Positions 17,673 through 26,970 of a DNA stretch of 53,017 bases are shown one piece after another. Made by a program: the position numbers and the translations under genes. The DNA is taken from positions 1 through 53,017 of the IMG/VR virus record IMGVR_UViG_3300020166_001603, one strand, 5' to 3'. The notes under the pieces are model-generated. The model saw nothing but the letters and a program-made list of their open reading frames with translations. It had not been told where the DNA came from and did no database searches. Source of the DNA: a virus. The number at the start of each line of letters is the position of its first letter. The first letter of the stretch is position 1.

Positions 17673-17726
17673 AATTTATACCTTTTTCCTTTGTGTGTTA
17701 ATACACTTATAATATTGATTTTAAAT

Positions 17727-17757
17727 AAAAAATCCACCCCAGTTGCCTGAGGTGGAC
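17727..17757 (-). terminator. Terminator downstream of the major capsid gene
   Basis: On the minus strand GTCCACC ... GGTGGA forms a stem followed by six T. It lies about 30 bases after the capsid stop and may set high capsid mRNA levels relative to the genes beyond. Confidence 0.85.
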
Positions 17758-17784
17758 TTTTATAAAACGTTAATTTTATTAAAA

Positions 17785-18993
17785 TTAAACGATAAGACCA
17801 AGTAATACCCGATCGTCGATGATCATGCGACCCTCTTCAAGAGAACCGTAATAACCAATCTTGGATTGACGTGTTACGAACTGGTCATCAGCGACAAGAG
17901 AAAACTCTTCTCCTGAATCGGAATCTGTAGCTATCGCACGAATCATGGATTCACGAGATAAATCAACACCAACAATAATTTGTTCGCCTGATGCATCAAC
18001 ATCTCCAGCGTCATCGTAATCTGCATCTGCAGGGATTGAATTATCAATCTGAGCGGCGAAACCAAATTCTGTGCCGCCATTTTGCTGCACAGAGTAATTG
18101 TCCGCGAATGTCTTTCCAGAAGCGGCTGTACCAAAAACAGTATTCCATTTTTGACCAGCGCCCATCTCATTATACTCTTGAATCGATACTCCGTAAAACT
18201 CAGGAATTCCAGCGCTATTAAAAACAGCGTCGCGCATAGAGTCTGTTGCAGCAATTCCGTCTCCAGCAGTTGGTGATCCACCAGCTCCACCAATTGTGTT
18301 GATGGGGTTATAAGCTAAACCGCGAATTTCTTCTACGATTTCAGGAGATACAAGAATATCTGTAATTCCACGTCCACGACGCTCAGCAGGAGTTCCACCA
18401 TTCCAAGCTGTATTGATACGCTTAGCTTTGGTGAATAACTTGTTAAGGTCGGAAAGAAGAAAACGTCCGGCTTGAGCAGAGCGAATAACATGTTTCTCAT
18501 TATTCGTTGTAGCGTTAGCTAAGGCACTCATTATCATAGTTGCAGAAGTCTTTTCTTGTTTAAGAAGGATTTCTTGAGCCATGCGTGTGAATGTTTTGCT
18601 TACAACATCAAGCCTGGAACGAGAAGCGTAACGCTTATCGAAACTCAATGCGCTGTCGAGAGTATAAGTTGTGAACTTAAGCTCGCTCTGCGAAGGAGCA
18701 ACTTGATTTGTAGGAAGTCCACCAGGAACTGATTGACTCCAAACTTGGATGTAATCTTCGTCAGTGATATCGTGATAAAGGTCCAATGGAATACTTGGGC
18801 TTTCATCAGAATTAAACTGAAGAGCTGAGAACATATTGCTTACGGTGGGAGCTGTATTAATAACCTCCGCCAAAACTGGACCGATAAATTCGGCTAATGC
18901 AGTTTGAGCTTCGTATGCAACGTCTCTATTTTTCGAAGCCATAGCTTTAATAAGCTCGACTTGCTCGGGGGTTCTATCTAAAGTAATTTTCAT
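17785..18993 (-). CDS. Major capsid protein
   Basis: 402 aa. Layout matches HK97-fold capsid proteins: an N-terminal helical segment, an E-loop-like region around SQSELKFTTYTLDSALSFDK, then the long spine helix VSKTFTRMAQEILLKQEKTSATMIMSAL, and an A-domain with SPEIVEEIRGLAYNP, GIPEFYGVSIQEYNEMG and a C-terminal FSLVADDQFVTRQSKIGYYG. Neighbours support it: protease/scaffold, decoration-like protein and terminase are all next door in standard head-module order. Its codon use looks more GC-rich than that of the small genes, as expected for a highly expressed gene. Confidence 0.85.
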   Translation of the reverse strand: MKITLDRTPEQVELIKAMASKNRDVAYEAQTALAEFIGPVLAEVINTAPTVSNMFSALQFNSDESPSIPLDLYHDITDEDYIQVWSQSVPGGLPTNQVAPSQSELKFTTYTLDSALSFDKRYASRSRLDVVSKTFTRMAQEILLKQEKTSATMIMSALANATTNNEKHVIRSAQAGRFLLSDLNKLFTKAKRINTAWNGGTPAERRGRGITDILVSPEIVEEIRGLAYNPINTIGGAGGSPTAGDGIAATDSMRDAVFNSAGIPEFYGVSIQEYNEMGAGQKWNTVFGTAASGKTFADNYSVQQNGGTEFGFAAQIDNSIPADADYDDAGDVDASGEQIIVGVDLSRESMIRAIATDSDSGEEFSLVADDQFVTRQSKIGYYGSLEEGRMIIDDRVLLGLIV

Positions 18994-19011
18994 TTTTTTA
19001 TTTTCCCTATG

Positions 19012-19635
19012 TTAGAAACTAATCTTGCAGAGATATTTCTTATTGGACGAATTGTCGCTATCTTCTCCAATAGCGAGTACAGAACCAACAACAGTACCAG
19101 ATGATGCTGTTTCAAGTTTTCCTGCTGTGGAAGAAACCTCAAGGTCATCTCCTAAAGCTGGGGCGCTTGCAAAAGCAGAAGCGCTCAAAAGGATAAGTCC
19201 TTTGGTCAAAACAGGAACTGATTGACCTGGAAGAACGCCTTGAGCTTCGTCTAGTTTTTGTTTGTAAGATATCATCTTCTCTCCGTTTTCATCAAACGCC
19301 AAAGTTTCACGTAAAGTGATTCCTAGCGCTCGTCCGGTGCCATCAGCTGGAGCTACAGTCATACCTGTATTAGCGGGGTATCCGTTGAATCCAATATGAG
19401 CGCCACTAAAACTTGCACCCAAATAATCACGAAGATTATCTGGAGTAGTTGCACGCAATTCGGAGACCTCACCTGGTAGAGCTCCCGCAGTTACAGAAAC
19501 AACAACGCCTGCATCAAAGTCGCCTGTGCCGTTACTTTTGAAATCCGCAAGGGTTTCTCCAGTTACGTCAAGGGCGAACATATTGACAACGTCATGTTCA
19601 CTGTAATCTCGGTATGGTAGTATTCTTTTTGCCAT
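19012..19635 (-). CDS. Probable head decoration protein
   Basis: 207 aa, rich in Gly, Ala, Ser and Thr with short beta strands (GDFDAGVVVSVTAGALPG, GLILLSASAFASAPALGDDL, GTVVGSVLAIGEDSD). It lies between the protease/scaffold and capsid genes, the place of head decoration or stabilisation proteins, and has the low-charge beta character typical of them. No named family recognised. Confidence 0.65.
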   Translation of the reverse strand: MAKRILPYRDYSEHDVVNMFALDVTGETLADFKSNGTGDFDAGVVVSVTAGALPGEVSELRATTPDNLRDYLGASFSGAHIGFNGYPANTGMTVAPADGTGRALGITLRETLAFDENGEKMISYKQKLDEAQGVLPGQSVPVLTKGLILLSASAFASAPALGDDLEVSSTAGKLETASSGTVVGSVLAIGEDSDNSSNKKYLCKISF

Positions 19636-19652
19636 AATTTTTTTCTATTATA

Positions 19653-19660
19653 TATTTATA
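19653..19660 (-). promoter_or_regulatory. TATAAATA late-type box upstream of the head genes
   Basis: On the minus strand TATAAATA, identical to the T4 late promoter consensus, lies 17 bases before ATG 19635. AT-rich surroundings make chance matches possible. Confidence 0.4.
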
Positions 19661-19666
19661 TATTTG

Positions 19667-21286
19667 TTAGTATGAAATTTTAACAGATTCTTTAAAAGTC
19701 TTTGCGAAACGATCGCGAAGAGAATCTGGTTTTGAAGATGAAGACTCATTGTTATTAATTAACGCAGCGCCTTCGGGTTGAACATTCTCAAGAGCTTCGG
19801 ATACTTCGTCAACTTCTTCAGAAGCTTCAGATACTTCAACAACCTCCTGAGGTGTTTCTGTACTCTCGCTAACTTCAGTTGCGCTTGAAGCTTCAAAGTC
19901 TTCGACTCTTTTTTGAACTTCTTGAGCCACTCGATCTTCGAAAGCTTTTTGTTCTGCAGCGATAAAATCTTTATTTTTATGCTTAAAGATCTTTGCTAGT
20001 TTTTCTTGATAGTCGGCAAAACTTTCTTCAGTCCCGTCGAGACCTGAAAGCTCACAAGCTACAATTTTAGAATCATCTTCATCGAGTTGATAAATTTCGT
20101 TCAACATTTCCATGCGAGCGTTAAAACGCACTTCGGATTCGCGAGCGGCATTTTCTAGCTCAAGAGACTCAAGCTTTTCTTTGGTTGAATTAAGCTGTTC
20201 TTCTACTTCAAGAACTTTGTCTTGGAGAGAGCTTTGGGCTTGGACAGCTTCTTCTTTTTCGGCCTTAGCTTTGTCAAGGTCGGCGATATACTGTTCGCCT
20301 TTTTCTCTTATAGCTTCAATAAACACCTTAGAGATGCTTGCGACGCTTTCTTCAGAGAATTCTTGCTTGCCAAGCTTTTCGTCTAAAGCTGCGCGGAGTT
20401 CGTTTATTATTTGATCTTTGTCCATAATTAAATTATTATTAGGTTCTTTGTTTAGTACATCTTTCTGAGATGAATGGGAAGTTTTTTTGCTTTTTATAAT
20501 TATTTTATCTATAGGCTCTCTTTTCTCTGGGCGAGGCGCAGGAGCTTCTCCGTGCTCGGCAATTATGCCTTGCACATCAGCTGCGGGGTTGGAAGTAAAA
20601 CCGATACCTAGAGGATATATATCTCCAACAATCAAGCGATTGACTTTTCTTCCATCCTTCAATTGTCCTTTACCTCCTAAAGATTTTAAATAAGGAGAGT
20701 AAGCCTTCATCTCCTCTTGATCGGAAATAATGCTTGATTCTAAAAGATCATCTCCTCCAACAGAAATTACATATTCATTAAACCCCACTTCCCAACTTGC
20801 GGAAACCGTATTATGATAATCGCTTGATTCATCCGTAGAATTAACAACCAGATCCGCAAACTCTTTGCTTGCGGTTCTATAAATCACAGCAGCGAGTGCG
20901 ATATTGTAAGATCCTTGATCCATCAGCGCTTCTTCGTCACTTATCAATTCAGAAGAGTCTCCGTATTTAGAAAAGCCTGCGGAAACAATATGTCCAACAA
21001 TCCTATCTCGATCATGTTCAATATTCGTAGGTTTATGAATAAAATAATCCTTAACAGCTACAGCTGTCTCGCTATCTATTCCGTCTCCGTTTTTATTAAA
21101 TTTATTCACAACTGCAGCATTAAATGCAACAGCTAATAAATCTATATTTCGGTCTAAATCTATATCTGAAGGAATTAAGGGCCTTAGTGATTCGAGAGAA
21201 GCTTGGCTGATACTTGTGTCATTAAAATCGCTCGAAGCTACAACTAAATTATCGAAGGTTGTCTTGTATTTGTATGGTGTAGTCAT
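19667..21286 (-). CDS. Prohead protease fused to scaffold
   Basis: 539 aa. The N-terminal half (about 1-230) resembles phage head-maturation proteases: TNIEHDRDRIVGHIVSAGF supplies a likely catalytic His and HNTVSASWEVGF a likely catalytic Ser. The C-terminal half (about 290-470) is a long charged coiled coil, as expected of a scaffold core. Neighbours are TerL on one side and the decoration-like and capsid genes on the other. An in-frame ATG at about 20426 (MDKDQIINELRAAL) begins exactly where the coiled coil starts, so a shorter scaffold-only product is possible, as in lambda C/Nu3. Confidence 0.78.
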   Translation of the reverse strand: MTTPYKYKTTFDNLVVASSDFNDTSISQASLESLRPLIPSDIDLDRNIDLLAVAFNAAVVNKFNKNGDGIDSETAVAVKDYFIHKPTNIEHDRDRIVGHIVSAGFSKYGDSSELISDEEALMDQGSYNIALAAVIYRTASKEFADLVVNSTDESSDYHNTVSASWEVGFNEYVISVGGDDLLESSIISDQEEMKAYSPYLKSLGGKGQLKDGRKVNRLIVGDIYPLGIGFTSNPAADVQGIIAEHGEAPAPRPEKREPIDKIIIKSKKTSHSSQKDVLNKEPNNNLIMDKDQIINELRAALDEKLGKQEFSEESVASISKVFIEAIREKGEQYIADLDKAKAEKEEAVQAQSSLQDKVLEVEEQLNSTKEKLESLELENAARESEVRFNARMEMLNEIYQLDEDDSKIVACELSGLDGTEESFADYQEKLAKIFKHKNKDFIAAEQKAFEDRVAQEVQKRVEDFEASSATEVSESTETPQEVVEVSEASEEVDEVSEALENVQPEGAALINNNESSSSKPDSLRDRFAKTFKESVKISY

Positions 21287-21303
21287 TTAAATTAAATATA
21301 CAC

Positions 21304-23175
21304 CTAGTTTATAAACATGGGAGTAAAGGTGTAATTTACATTCTGGGTCCTTACATTCATCATATCATAATAAAGTTTAATCATCCAATTTCCAAGTATC
21401 AAAGCTGAATAGCTGTCCTTCCTAGCCTTTTCTGGTCCGGTCTGGCGCTTCAAACTAGGAGGAAGGTCAAAAGTTTGAGTGCCTCCTGCGGAAGTTGATA
21501 TCTGAATTAAAGAACATTCAGTTTTTGTTAAATTTAACATATCAAACTGGTGTTCAACAAAATCAATCATCTTTGCGGCATTAGTCTGCCTCTCTAAACT
21601 CTGAGAGGTTTTTAGAAAACTTAAATCTTTTATCGGGATTTTCTTGTTCCTCTGTTCGTTATAAGCGTCATCAATAGCTCTTGATGCAAAATATATTCTG
21701 TGGTGATCGAAATTTGCCTGAAGCAATTCGTTGGCGACTCTTATCCACTGACTTGTAGGCTTCCTTAAATAACAAATAGTTTTATCTTCTAGGTTATACT
21801 CTCCCTTTCCCTCTAGCAACTTCTTCTGATAATTTTCTATATCATCAAAGTTTGTATTTATACATTTTATATTTAATTTATTAGTCTTAAATAAGCTACT
21901 CTCATTACATGCATTTATAAACTGAACTCCTCCATTATAATCTCCAATAATAGATACAATATTAAAATGAGTAAGTAAATAATGAAAATAAAATATATGC
22001 TGTCTTAAATTCGCGCCAGACAAAGCGTAACTATGAACAACTGTTCCTATTTTCTTTTCGTCGTTCAATTTTAATACCATCATTGCAAAATCATCACTAC
22101 TTTCACTTTCTGCCCAACTGGGGTCAAACGCAAGGATATACTTAGCGCCAACTTCTCCAGCAACTTCAATAGTCGGAGAGGCTCCCTCTTTTAATGTGCA
22201 GTCTGCCATTTTTGATGTTTTAAAATAACCGCTACTATCGTCTGTAAATATAGATCCAAACTCTCGATCGAACTGGCTTTGACTCATTGTAGATTTTGCT
22301 TGTTCTAGTAGATTTTTATCATAAAGTTGTCGCGGGGCGCAATCATAACTAAACTGCATAATAATCCTATGAGCGTCAGACTCTTTATCTCCCCCGGTTT
22401 TGATCAAATTCTCGAACTGCTCATAAGCTTTGTACATATATTCAAATTTGTAACTGGCAGATGAAAGAGCTATAAGCTTATTGTTTGGCCATATGTGCCT
22501 GTCGCCCTCATTCATTTTACCTGTATCAATCAGCTCTGTTTCTAGATTATAAAGTTCCTCCCTTTGTGTCGGGTTTTCAACCACGCTCAAAAAGGGAATA
22601 ATAACTTCGTTATAAATGCGTTCGGGCATAAGAGCAAACTCATCAATAATAATCCTATGAAAACGGAATCCGCGAAGTTTCTCGCCGTCACCAAGAGGCA
22701 AAGCTCTTATTCTTGAACTGCCAATTTCTAGCAACCACTCATCATTGTTTTTGGATTTATGAGTAATACATTGAGATAAATAGTGAGCGCCAGGCTTTGC
22801 AGCGATATCTTCTATTTTTTTGAAAATCATTTTCGCTTGACGGAAAGACTTGGAGAGGATGCCGATCTCAACCCCTTGATTTAATATTGCTTCAAGGTAT
22901 GCGTATATAGCTGTAGTGAACGACTTACTCATTCCTCGACTCCACACACCCATAAAGTAATCGGTTTCAAACATGGACTTAATTGCCATATGCTGAAAAG
23001 GAAACAGCTTAACCCCACTAATCAAGTCAGCAGTAAAAGTAATGTTTTCTCTTAAGAATTTATAGAGCAAAATTTTAGCTTCCTTTTCCTCGATAAATCC
23101 AGTCAGCTTTAAAAGCTCTTTGTTAAAATCCTCTTTGGACCTTCTTGATATTTGTTTTCCTGTCTCCCAAGCCAT
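21304..23175 (-). CDS. terL: Terminase large subunit
   Basis: 623 aa. The ATPase domain has an atypical Walker A, WSRGMSKSFTT (about 78-88), and Walker B RIIIDEFALMPERIYNE (about 173). The nuclease domain begins KYILAFDPSWAESESSDDFA with the first acidic residue, then IIGDYNGG and a later DDAYNEQR. It cuts and translocates phage DNA into proheads. Its ATG overlaps the stop of the upstream nuclease gene (TAATG), so the two are coupled. Length is normal for the family. Confidence 0.93.
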   Translation of the reverse strand: MAWETGKQISRRSKEDFNKELLKLTGFIEEKEAKILLYKFLRENITFTADLISGVKLFPFQHMAIKSMFETDYFMGVWSRGMSKSFTTAIYAYLEAILNQGVEIGILSKSFRQAKMIFKKIEDIAAKPGAHYLSQCITHKSKNNDEWLLEIGSSRIRALPLGDGEKLRGFRFHRIIIDEFALMPERIYNEVIIPFLSVVENPTQREELYNLETELIDTGKMNEGDRHIWPNNKLIALSSASYKFEYMYKAYEQFENLIKTGGDKESDAHRIIMQFSYDCAPRQLYDKNLLEQAKSTMSQSQFDREFGSIFTDDSSGYFKTSKMADCTLKEGASPTIEVAGEVGAKYILAFDPSWAESESSDDFAMMVLKLNDEKKIGTVVHSYALSGANLRQHIFYFHYLLTHFNIVSIIGDYNGGVQFINACNESSLFKTNKLNIKCINTNFDDIENYQKKLLEGKGEYNLEDKTICYLRKPTSQWIRVANELLQANFDHHRIYFASRAIDDAYNEQRNKKIPIKDLSFLKTSQSLERQTNAAKMIDFVEHQFDMLNLTKTECSLIQISTSAGGTQTFDLPPSLKRQTGPEKARKDSYSALILGNWMIKLYYDMMNVRTQNVNYTFTPMFIN

Positions 23176-24092
23176 TATATTAATTTGTTATCTATGTAAT
23201 ATTGTAAATCAACATCCCATATTTTCTTACCTAATGTTAAAATTTTTGGAATTAACCTTTCACTTTCTTCCCTACTTCCGCTAAAAACGAACTGGCAACT
23301 CCCCGCGAATTCATGAGCGAGGACTCTCATATTGTGATAAATATATTTCATGTTTGATCTGTGAGGGGCCCATTTATTATTCTTCTCTAAATTAAATAAA
23401 TCGCTCTCAGTGAGAATAAACAAATAGCTATCAAAGTCTCTAGCTCTTTGGAGCTCGGACTTGAACCTATCGTAGCTATTTTTACTCAGTGTAGACTTAA
23501 AGTCTTGCTCGCTCTTTCTATCCACATAAGTATAATCATAATCAGACCCGCCAACAGCATAATCGCCAAAATCTAATTTCAATAAATCGGAGTTCTTAAA
23601 CTCCAAAGGTTGCTGCTCTCTGGTATCTATAAAAATCTGCGTATCTGGATTGACCTCATCGTCCCACTCTTTGGGTAACCTCGAGCGAAACATCGGTAAA
23701 GCGTTAATTTCCTTACAAGCGTAGGTATAAGACTTAAAATATTTTTGATACACCTCTACTCCGGGCATATCATTAACGACAAGCTCTAAATGAAACGGGG
23801 CAAACCTCAAGCCTTTTTCTTTTATTCTGCTTTTAAGTATCTGCAGAATATATTTCTTCACAACCTCTTCATCTTCAGCGTCACACCATTGCATTAATTG
23901 TTCTCGAGAAGAAAAGTCTTTCCCAAAATATTGATCTTTATTTTTGAACGGAAGAGGGTCTCCAGTTAATAAATTAAACCTTGGGAAATATTTTGTATAA
24001 TACTCCGCAAGAGTTATCTTGTGAGATCTAAGATGAAAATGAAGCTCTTTGCACTGAGCAAATTCGCTGGAGCATATTTTGCATATATTCAT
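23175..24092 (-). CDS. XPF/ERCC4-type nuclease with N-terminal C2H2 zinc finger
   Basis: 305 aa. Residues about 3-24 are a C2H2 finger (CKICSSEFAQCKELHFHLRSH). The C-terminal half has the ERCC4 nuclease pattern: IFIDTREQQPLEF, LDFGDYAVGG, and YVDRKSEQDF (DRKx3D where ERKx3D is usual). This fold cuts branched or single-strand/double-strand junction DNA. It is translationally coupled to TerL (TAATG), which suggests a role in resolving branched DNA before or during packaging, comparable to T4 gp49 in purpose but unrelated in fold. That role is inference. Confidence 0.85.
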   Translation of the reverse strand: MNICKICSSEFAQCKELHFHLRSHKITLAEYYTKYFPRFNLLTGDPLPFKNKDQYFGKDFSSREQLMQWCDAEDEEVVKKYILQILKSRIKEKGLRFAPFHLELVVNDMPGVEVYQKYFKSYTYACKEINALPMFRSRLPKEWDDEVNPDTQIFIDTREQQPLEFKNSDLLKLDFGDYAVGGSDYDYTYVDRKSEQDFKSTLSKNSYDRFKSELQRARDFDSYLFILTESDLFNLEKNNKWAPHRSNMKYIYHNMRVLAHEFAGSCQFVFSGSREESERLIPKILTLGKKIWDVDLQYYIDNKLI

Positions 24093-24763
24093 AATTCAAA
24101 ATCGTAAACCTTCAACCAGCTTTCGTCAAACCGCCTGCGAGCTCCTAACATCCCCCTTCTCTGCAAGAACCAAAAAGCCCTAACAAATACGCTTGCTATA
24201 TTCAACTTAAGACCACTACTATTTATTACGCTTGGACTATCAGAATAAAGCCTCCTATATAATATTGAAAAACAATTATTAGACATAGTGCAATTTGTTA
24301 TATTTACATTTCTTACCTTTGGTCGGTCTGCATCATCATAGTCAGACCAATTCCCTAAATCTATGCAGGCGCCATTCCACCAGTTTCTAACAGGGTTAAC
24401 AAATTTACAATTTATAAAATTAACATTCCTAACTCCAGATTTACAGGTAATATGTTGAGCTGAGTTTTGCGATATGAACGTGCAATTTTCAAAAAAGATA
24501 TTCTCTCCCCTGACTATATCTACGCAGTCCTCGTAGCCGCCTAGTATACAAGAGTTTTTTACCGAGACGTTTCTACAGAACGAAAGTTTTAATCCTTCAG
24601 ACACTCCCCTTCCGTCTATAGTGCAAGAATCTATTTCTATAGAAAATTCTTCTTGCCCAGGCCTCCACGCAAAACCCAGGGCATTCTTATCATTAAATTT
24701 AGATTGAGAGTCCTCCTTCTGTTGTGGTGAAAAATATTTATCTTTAATAACAACCTTCTTCAT
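24089..24763 (-). CDS. Right-handed beta-helix protein
   Basis: 224 aa. Repeating short beta rungs with Asn/Cys ladders (IDSCTIDGRG, VSVKNSCILGG, IFFENCTFISQN, VNFINCKFVNP, VNITNCTMSNN) are typical of pectate-lyase-like parallel beta-helices. It has no signal peptide and is too short for a classical tailspike. It overlaps the nuclease gene by four bases (ATGA). It could be a virion accessory protein or carbohydrate-binding protein; function not known. Confidence 0.75.
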   Translation of the reverse strand: MKKVVIKDKYFSPQQKEDSQSKFNDKNALGFAWRPGQEEFSIEIDSCTIDGRGVSEGLKLSFCRNVSVKNSCILGGYEDCVDIVRGENIFFENCTFISQNSAQHITCKSGVRNVNFINCKFVNPVRNWWNGACIDLGNWSDYDDADRPKVRNVNITNCTMSNNCFSILYRRLYSDSPSVINSSGLKLNIASVFVRAFWFLQRRGMLGARRRFDESWLKVYDFEL

Positions 24764-24772
24764 ACTTATTTA
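24764..24772 (-). promoter_or_regulatory. Possible late-type box TAAATAAGT
   Basis: On the minus strand TAAATAAGT directly abuts ATG 24763, the same core as before the gene at 16722. Confidence 0.35.
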
Positions 24773-24822
24773 TTGCTGACGAACTGTTTTATTTACTTTG
24801 CAATCGTAAAGCTAAATTTTTA

Positions 24823-25875
24823 CTATACAGCATCATCCTTAGATATTCCCAGCACTCTAGCCTTCCAGTCAGGCATGGACTCCAAATGGTCAGCCTCTTC
24901 TTTTGCCGCCTTTTTCTGAAGCTGGGCGATCTTAATCATCACCTTCCTCTCCTCCTCTTCTTGAAACAATTGCACTAAGGACAGAATGCTAGCGTTTTGC
25001 TTGTGTTGAGAAGATACCCTTTTAGATCTATCGCCCTGAAGCTTTTGAATCAGCGACTCCATCCTTTTCTCGCACTGATTATACTCCTCGCTTTTGGTTT
25101 TTAGTAGCTCTGCGAGCCTGACAGTTAAATCTTGTTGATCTTCTGCGTCATTGAACATTCTATTTAATTTATTCATGGCGCCCTGAATGTTCTTTAAGTG
25201 AATATAATCCATGCACACATTGATATATAAATTAATTTCGTCGTTGCTCAGGTCAGGCTTGTCCCAGGTAGCTCTAACAAATTCTGCCTCAAATAAGTCT
25301 CGATCTTCCTGGCCGTCGTATGTATTTATTACCTGTATAAATCTTGGAGAAGACAAAAAATTGGCAAGAGATTCGATACTTTTTCGTTCAGACATCGTTA
25401 GTTTATCTTCGTTAATTTTTCGCTGGCAACAGTCGTTTATTTTTTTAATTATTTTACTTTCCGCTCTAGGTGGAGAATACCTTCTATGAATAGCGTCCTC
25501 TATTGCGGGAACCTTTATACCTTCGCTACTGTCGACATACTGGAAAACCGCAAGATATTCTTGGCTTAATTTAGTGATCCTTAGATCGGGAAATAAGATC
25601 CCAGCGATCTGCCCACAATTCATTCCGTCCTTAATTGACTGAGTGGTGAATTCTTTCTGCTCGTCAGACAAGCTTATCGCCTCCTTTGACTCAAAGTGCT
25701 TGGTTTCGTATGTTATTTTATTTTCCGATAAAAAAGATCTTACAGCGCGCCCTTCCTTACTCCTGCCATCCACTTTCTCTGCTTCAGGAAACGCTATGCG
25801 GGTTAATTCGGTCAGATCCGAAATTGATTCAGAGCTTTCCTGGACTCTTCGCCTTTGCTCTGCATTTAGCTCCAT
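24823..25875 (-). CDS. Hypothetical helical protein near terminase
   Basis: 350 aa, almost all helical and strongly charged. The N-terminal 80 residues look like two helix-turn-helix-like repeats (ISDLTELTRIAFPEAEKVDG and GQIAGILFPDLRITKLSQE), which would suit DNA recognition. The C-terminal third is coiled coil. Its place in the packaging cluster makes a small-terminase-like function conceivable, but no family is recognised. It overlaps the sigma-like gene by ten bases. Confidence 0.75.
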   Translation of the reverse strand: MELNAEQRRRVQESSESISDLTELTRIAFPEAEKVDGRSKEGRAVRSFLSENKITYETKHFESKEAISLSDEQKEFTTQSIKDGMNCGQIAGILFPDLRITKLSQEYLAVFQYVDSSEGIKVPAIEDAIHRRYSPPRAESKIIKKINDCCQRKINEDKLTMSERKSIESLANFLSSPRFIQVINTYDGQEDRDLFEAEFVRATWDKPDLSNDEINLYINVCMDYIHLKNIQGAMNKLNRMFNDAEDQQDLTVRLAELLKTKSEEYNQCEKRMESLIQKLQGDRSKRVSSQHKQNASILSLVQLFQEEEERKVMIKIAQLQKKAAKEEADHLESMPDWKARVLGISKDDAV

Positions 25876-26609
25876 GGCGTAACAGCTCTAACGGAAATTA
25901 TATCCTCTGTCTTCAATATTTCTTGAGCTTTTTGCTTAAATATCTTTTTGAGGTTTTTTATTTGTTTGTACCCCGCCTTTCGGCCCTTCTCGCTAGTTTT
26001 GTAACCCATTTTTTCAGCGACCACTTCTTCGTCGATATGTTTTATAAAAATCAAATCGTAGACGATATATTGCTTAGCTGAAAGAGCTTTCTTCATGCAT
26101 TTGTTTAGTTTTTCCTGAGCGTCAACGATATTGAAATTATGGTCTTCCATTGAGTGAACTTCGTGACTATGATTCTCAAGAGCTAATGCCATTTTTATTC
26201 CGTATGCAGATTTTTTCGTACGCTCCCACTTCAAATACAAAGGGCACGACGAGTCTTGCAACCCTGTTTTCGTAAAGCCGCACAGCGAAGCCTCTCCTCC
26301 ATCTTTAGTCGCGCAAGATTGATTGAATGGGCAGTTAAGGCACGGCCTAACGAAGTTGCTGTAATTATTTCGCAGGATATTCTTCATCTGATTGGTTATT
26401 ATTTTATTTATCCAAGGCTTCAAGGATCTCTTTTGGTCCCATTGGTGCCATTTTTTATGGATATGAGCTTTAATTATTTGCTCTACATCCTCAAAATCAA
26501 ACCAGGCCAATGAATCCAAGAACCACTTACCTCGCCTTTTTCTAACCTCTAAATCAATTTCGTCAGACTTATCCTCGTATATAAATTGAGAAGACTTAGG
26601 ATTCGTCAC
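25866..26609 (-). CDS. Sigma-70-like factor, candidate late-gene sigma
   Basis: 247 aa. Residues about 38-80 resemble sigma region 2 (FDFEDVEQIIKAHIHKKW ... LKPWINKIITNQMKNILRN). The C-terminal part resembles region 4 with an HTH (AKQYIVYDLIFIKHIDEE then VVAEKMGYKTSEKGRKAGYK, KNLKKIFK). Between them lies a four-plus-cysteine insert (CLNCPFNQSC, later CGF and C), probably a zinc site. Comparable divergent sigma proteins such as T4 gp55 direct late transcription. The TAAATA boxes ahead of several genes in this block are candidate targets. Assignment is by pattern only. Confidence 0.65.
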   Translation of the reverse strand: MTNPKSSQFIYEDKSDEIDLEVRKRRGKWFLDSLAWFDFEDVEQIIKAHIHKKWHQWDQKRSLKPWINKIITNQMKNILRNNYSNFVRPCLNCPFNQSCATKDGGEASLCGFTKTGLQDSSCPLYLKWERTKKSAYGIKMALALENHSHEVHSMEDHNFNIVDAQEKLNKCMKKALSAKQYIVYDLIFIKHIDEEVVAEKMGYKTSEKGRKAGYKQIKNLKKIFKQKAQEILKTEDIISVRAVTPWS

Positions 26610-26946
26610 TTTTTTTGGTATTTTCTTTTATGTGCTCAATCTCGCCTAATGGAATTATATCTTTCAAGCTGAACTTATTGCGATCTTTTTCAATAGAGTA
26701 GGATAATTTGGATATGTTCGGAACTTCATATATATCCAAACCGTCCGGATCGTCATCACTTAAGTCTCGTCTTGATCGGGCGCTTCTAATTTTTTTAGAC
26801 TCACCTCGTGAGGTGGAAGTTTTATTTACTCCCTTTGCTTTAGAATAAGAAAGCCCCAAGGGCGAGGCGCATCCGCCACAAAACTTGGGAGGCTGAATTG
26901 AAAACATGTTTTTAAAACCGCATTGCGGACAGTAAGAGAAGGACAT
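26596..26946 (-). CDS. Zinc-ribbon protein
   Basis: 116 aa. Residues 1-30 are a zinc ribbon (YCPQCGFKN ... KFCGGCASPLG; two CxxC pairs). The rest is a basic, Ser/Lys/Arg-rich linker and an acidic segment DDDPDGLDIYEVPNISK. It overlaps the start of the sigma-like gene by 14 bases. It could assist the sigma factor or RNA polymerase, but that is only suggested by position. Confidence 0.75.
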   Translation of the reverse strand: MSFSYCPQCGFKNMFSIQPPKFCGGCASPLGLSYSKAKGVNKTSTSRGESKKIRSARSRRDLSDDDPDGLDIYEVPNISKLSYSIEKDRNKFSLKDIIPLGEIEHIKENTKKSDES

Positions 26947-26970
26947 GTTATATTATAACCTTAAAAAAAA

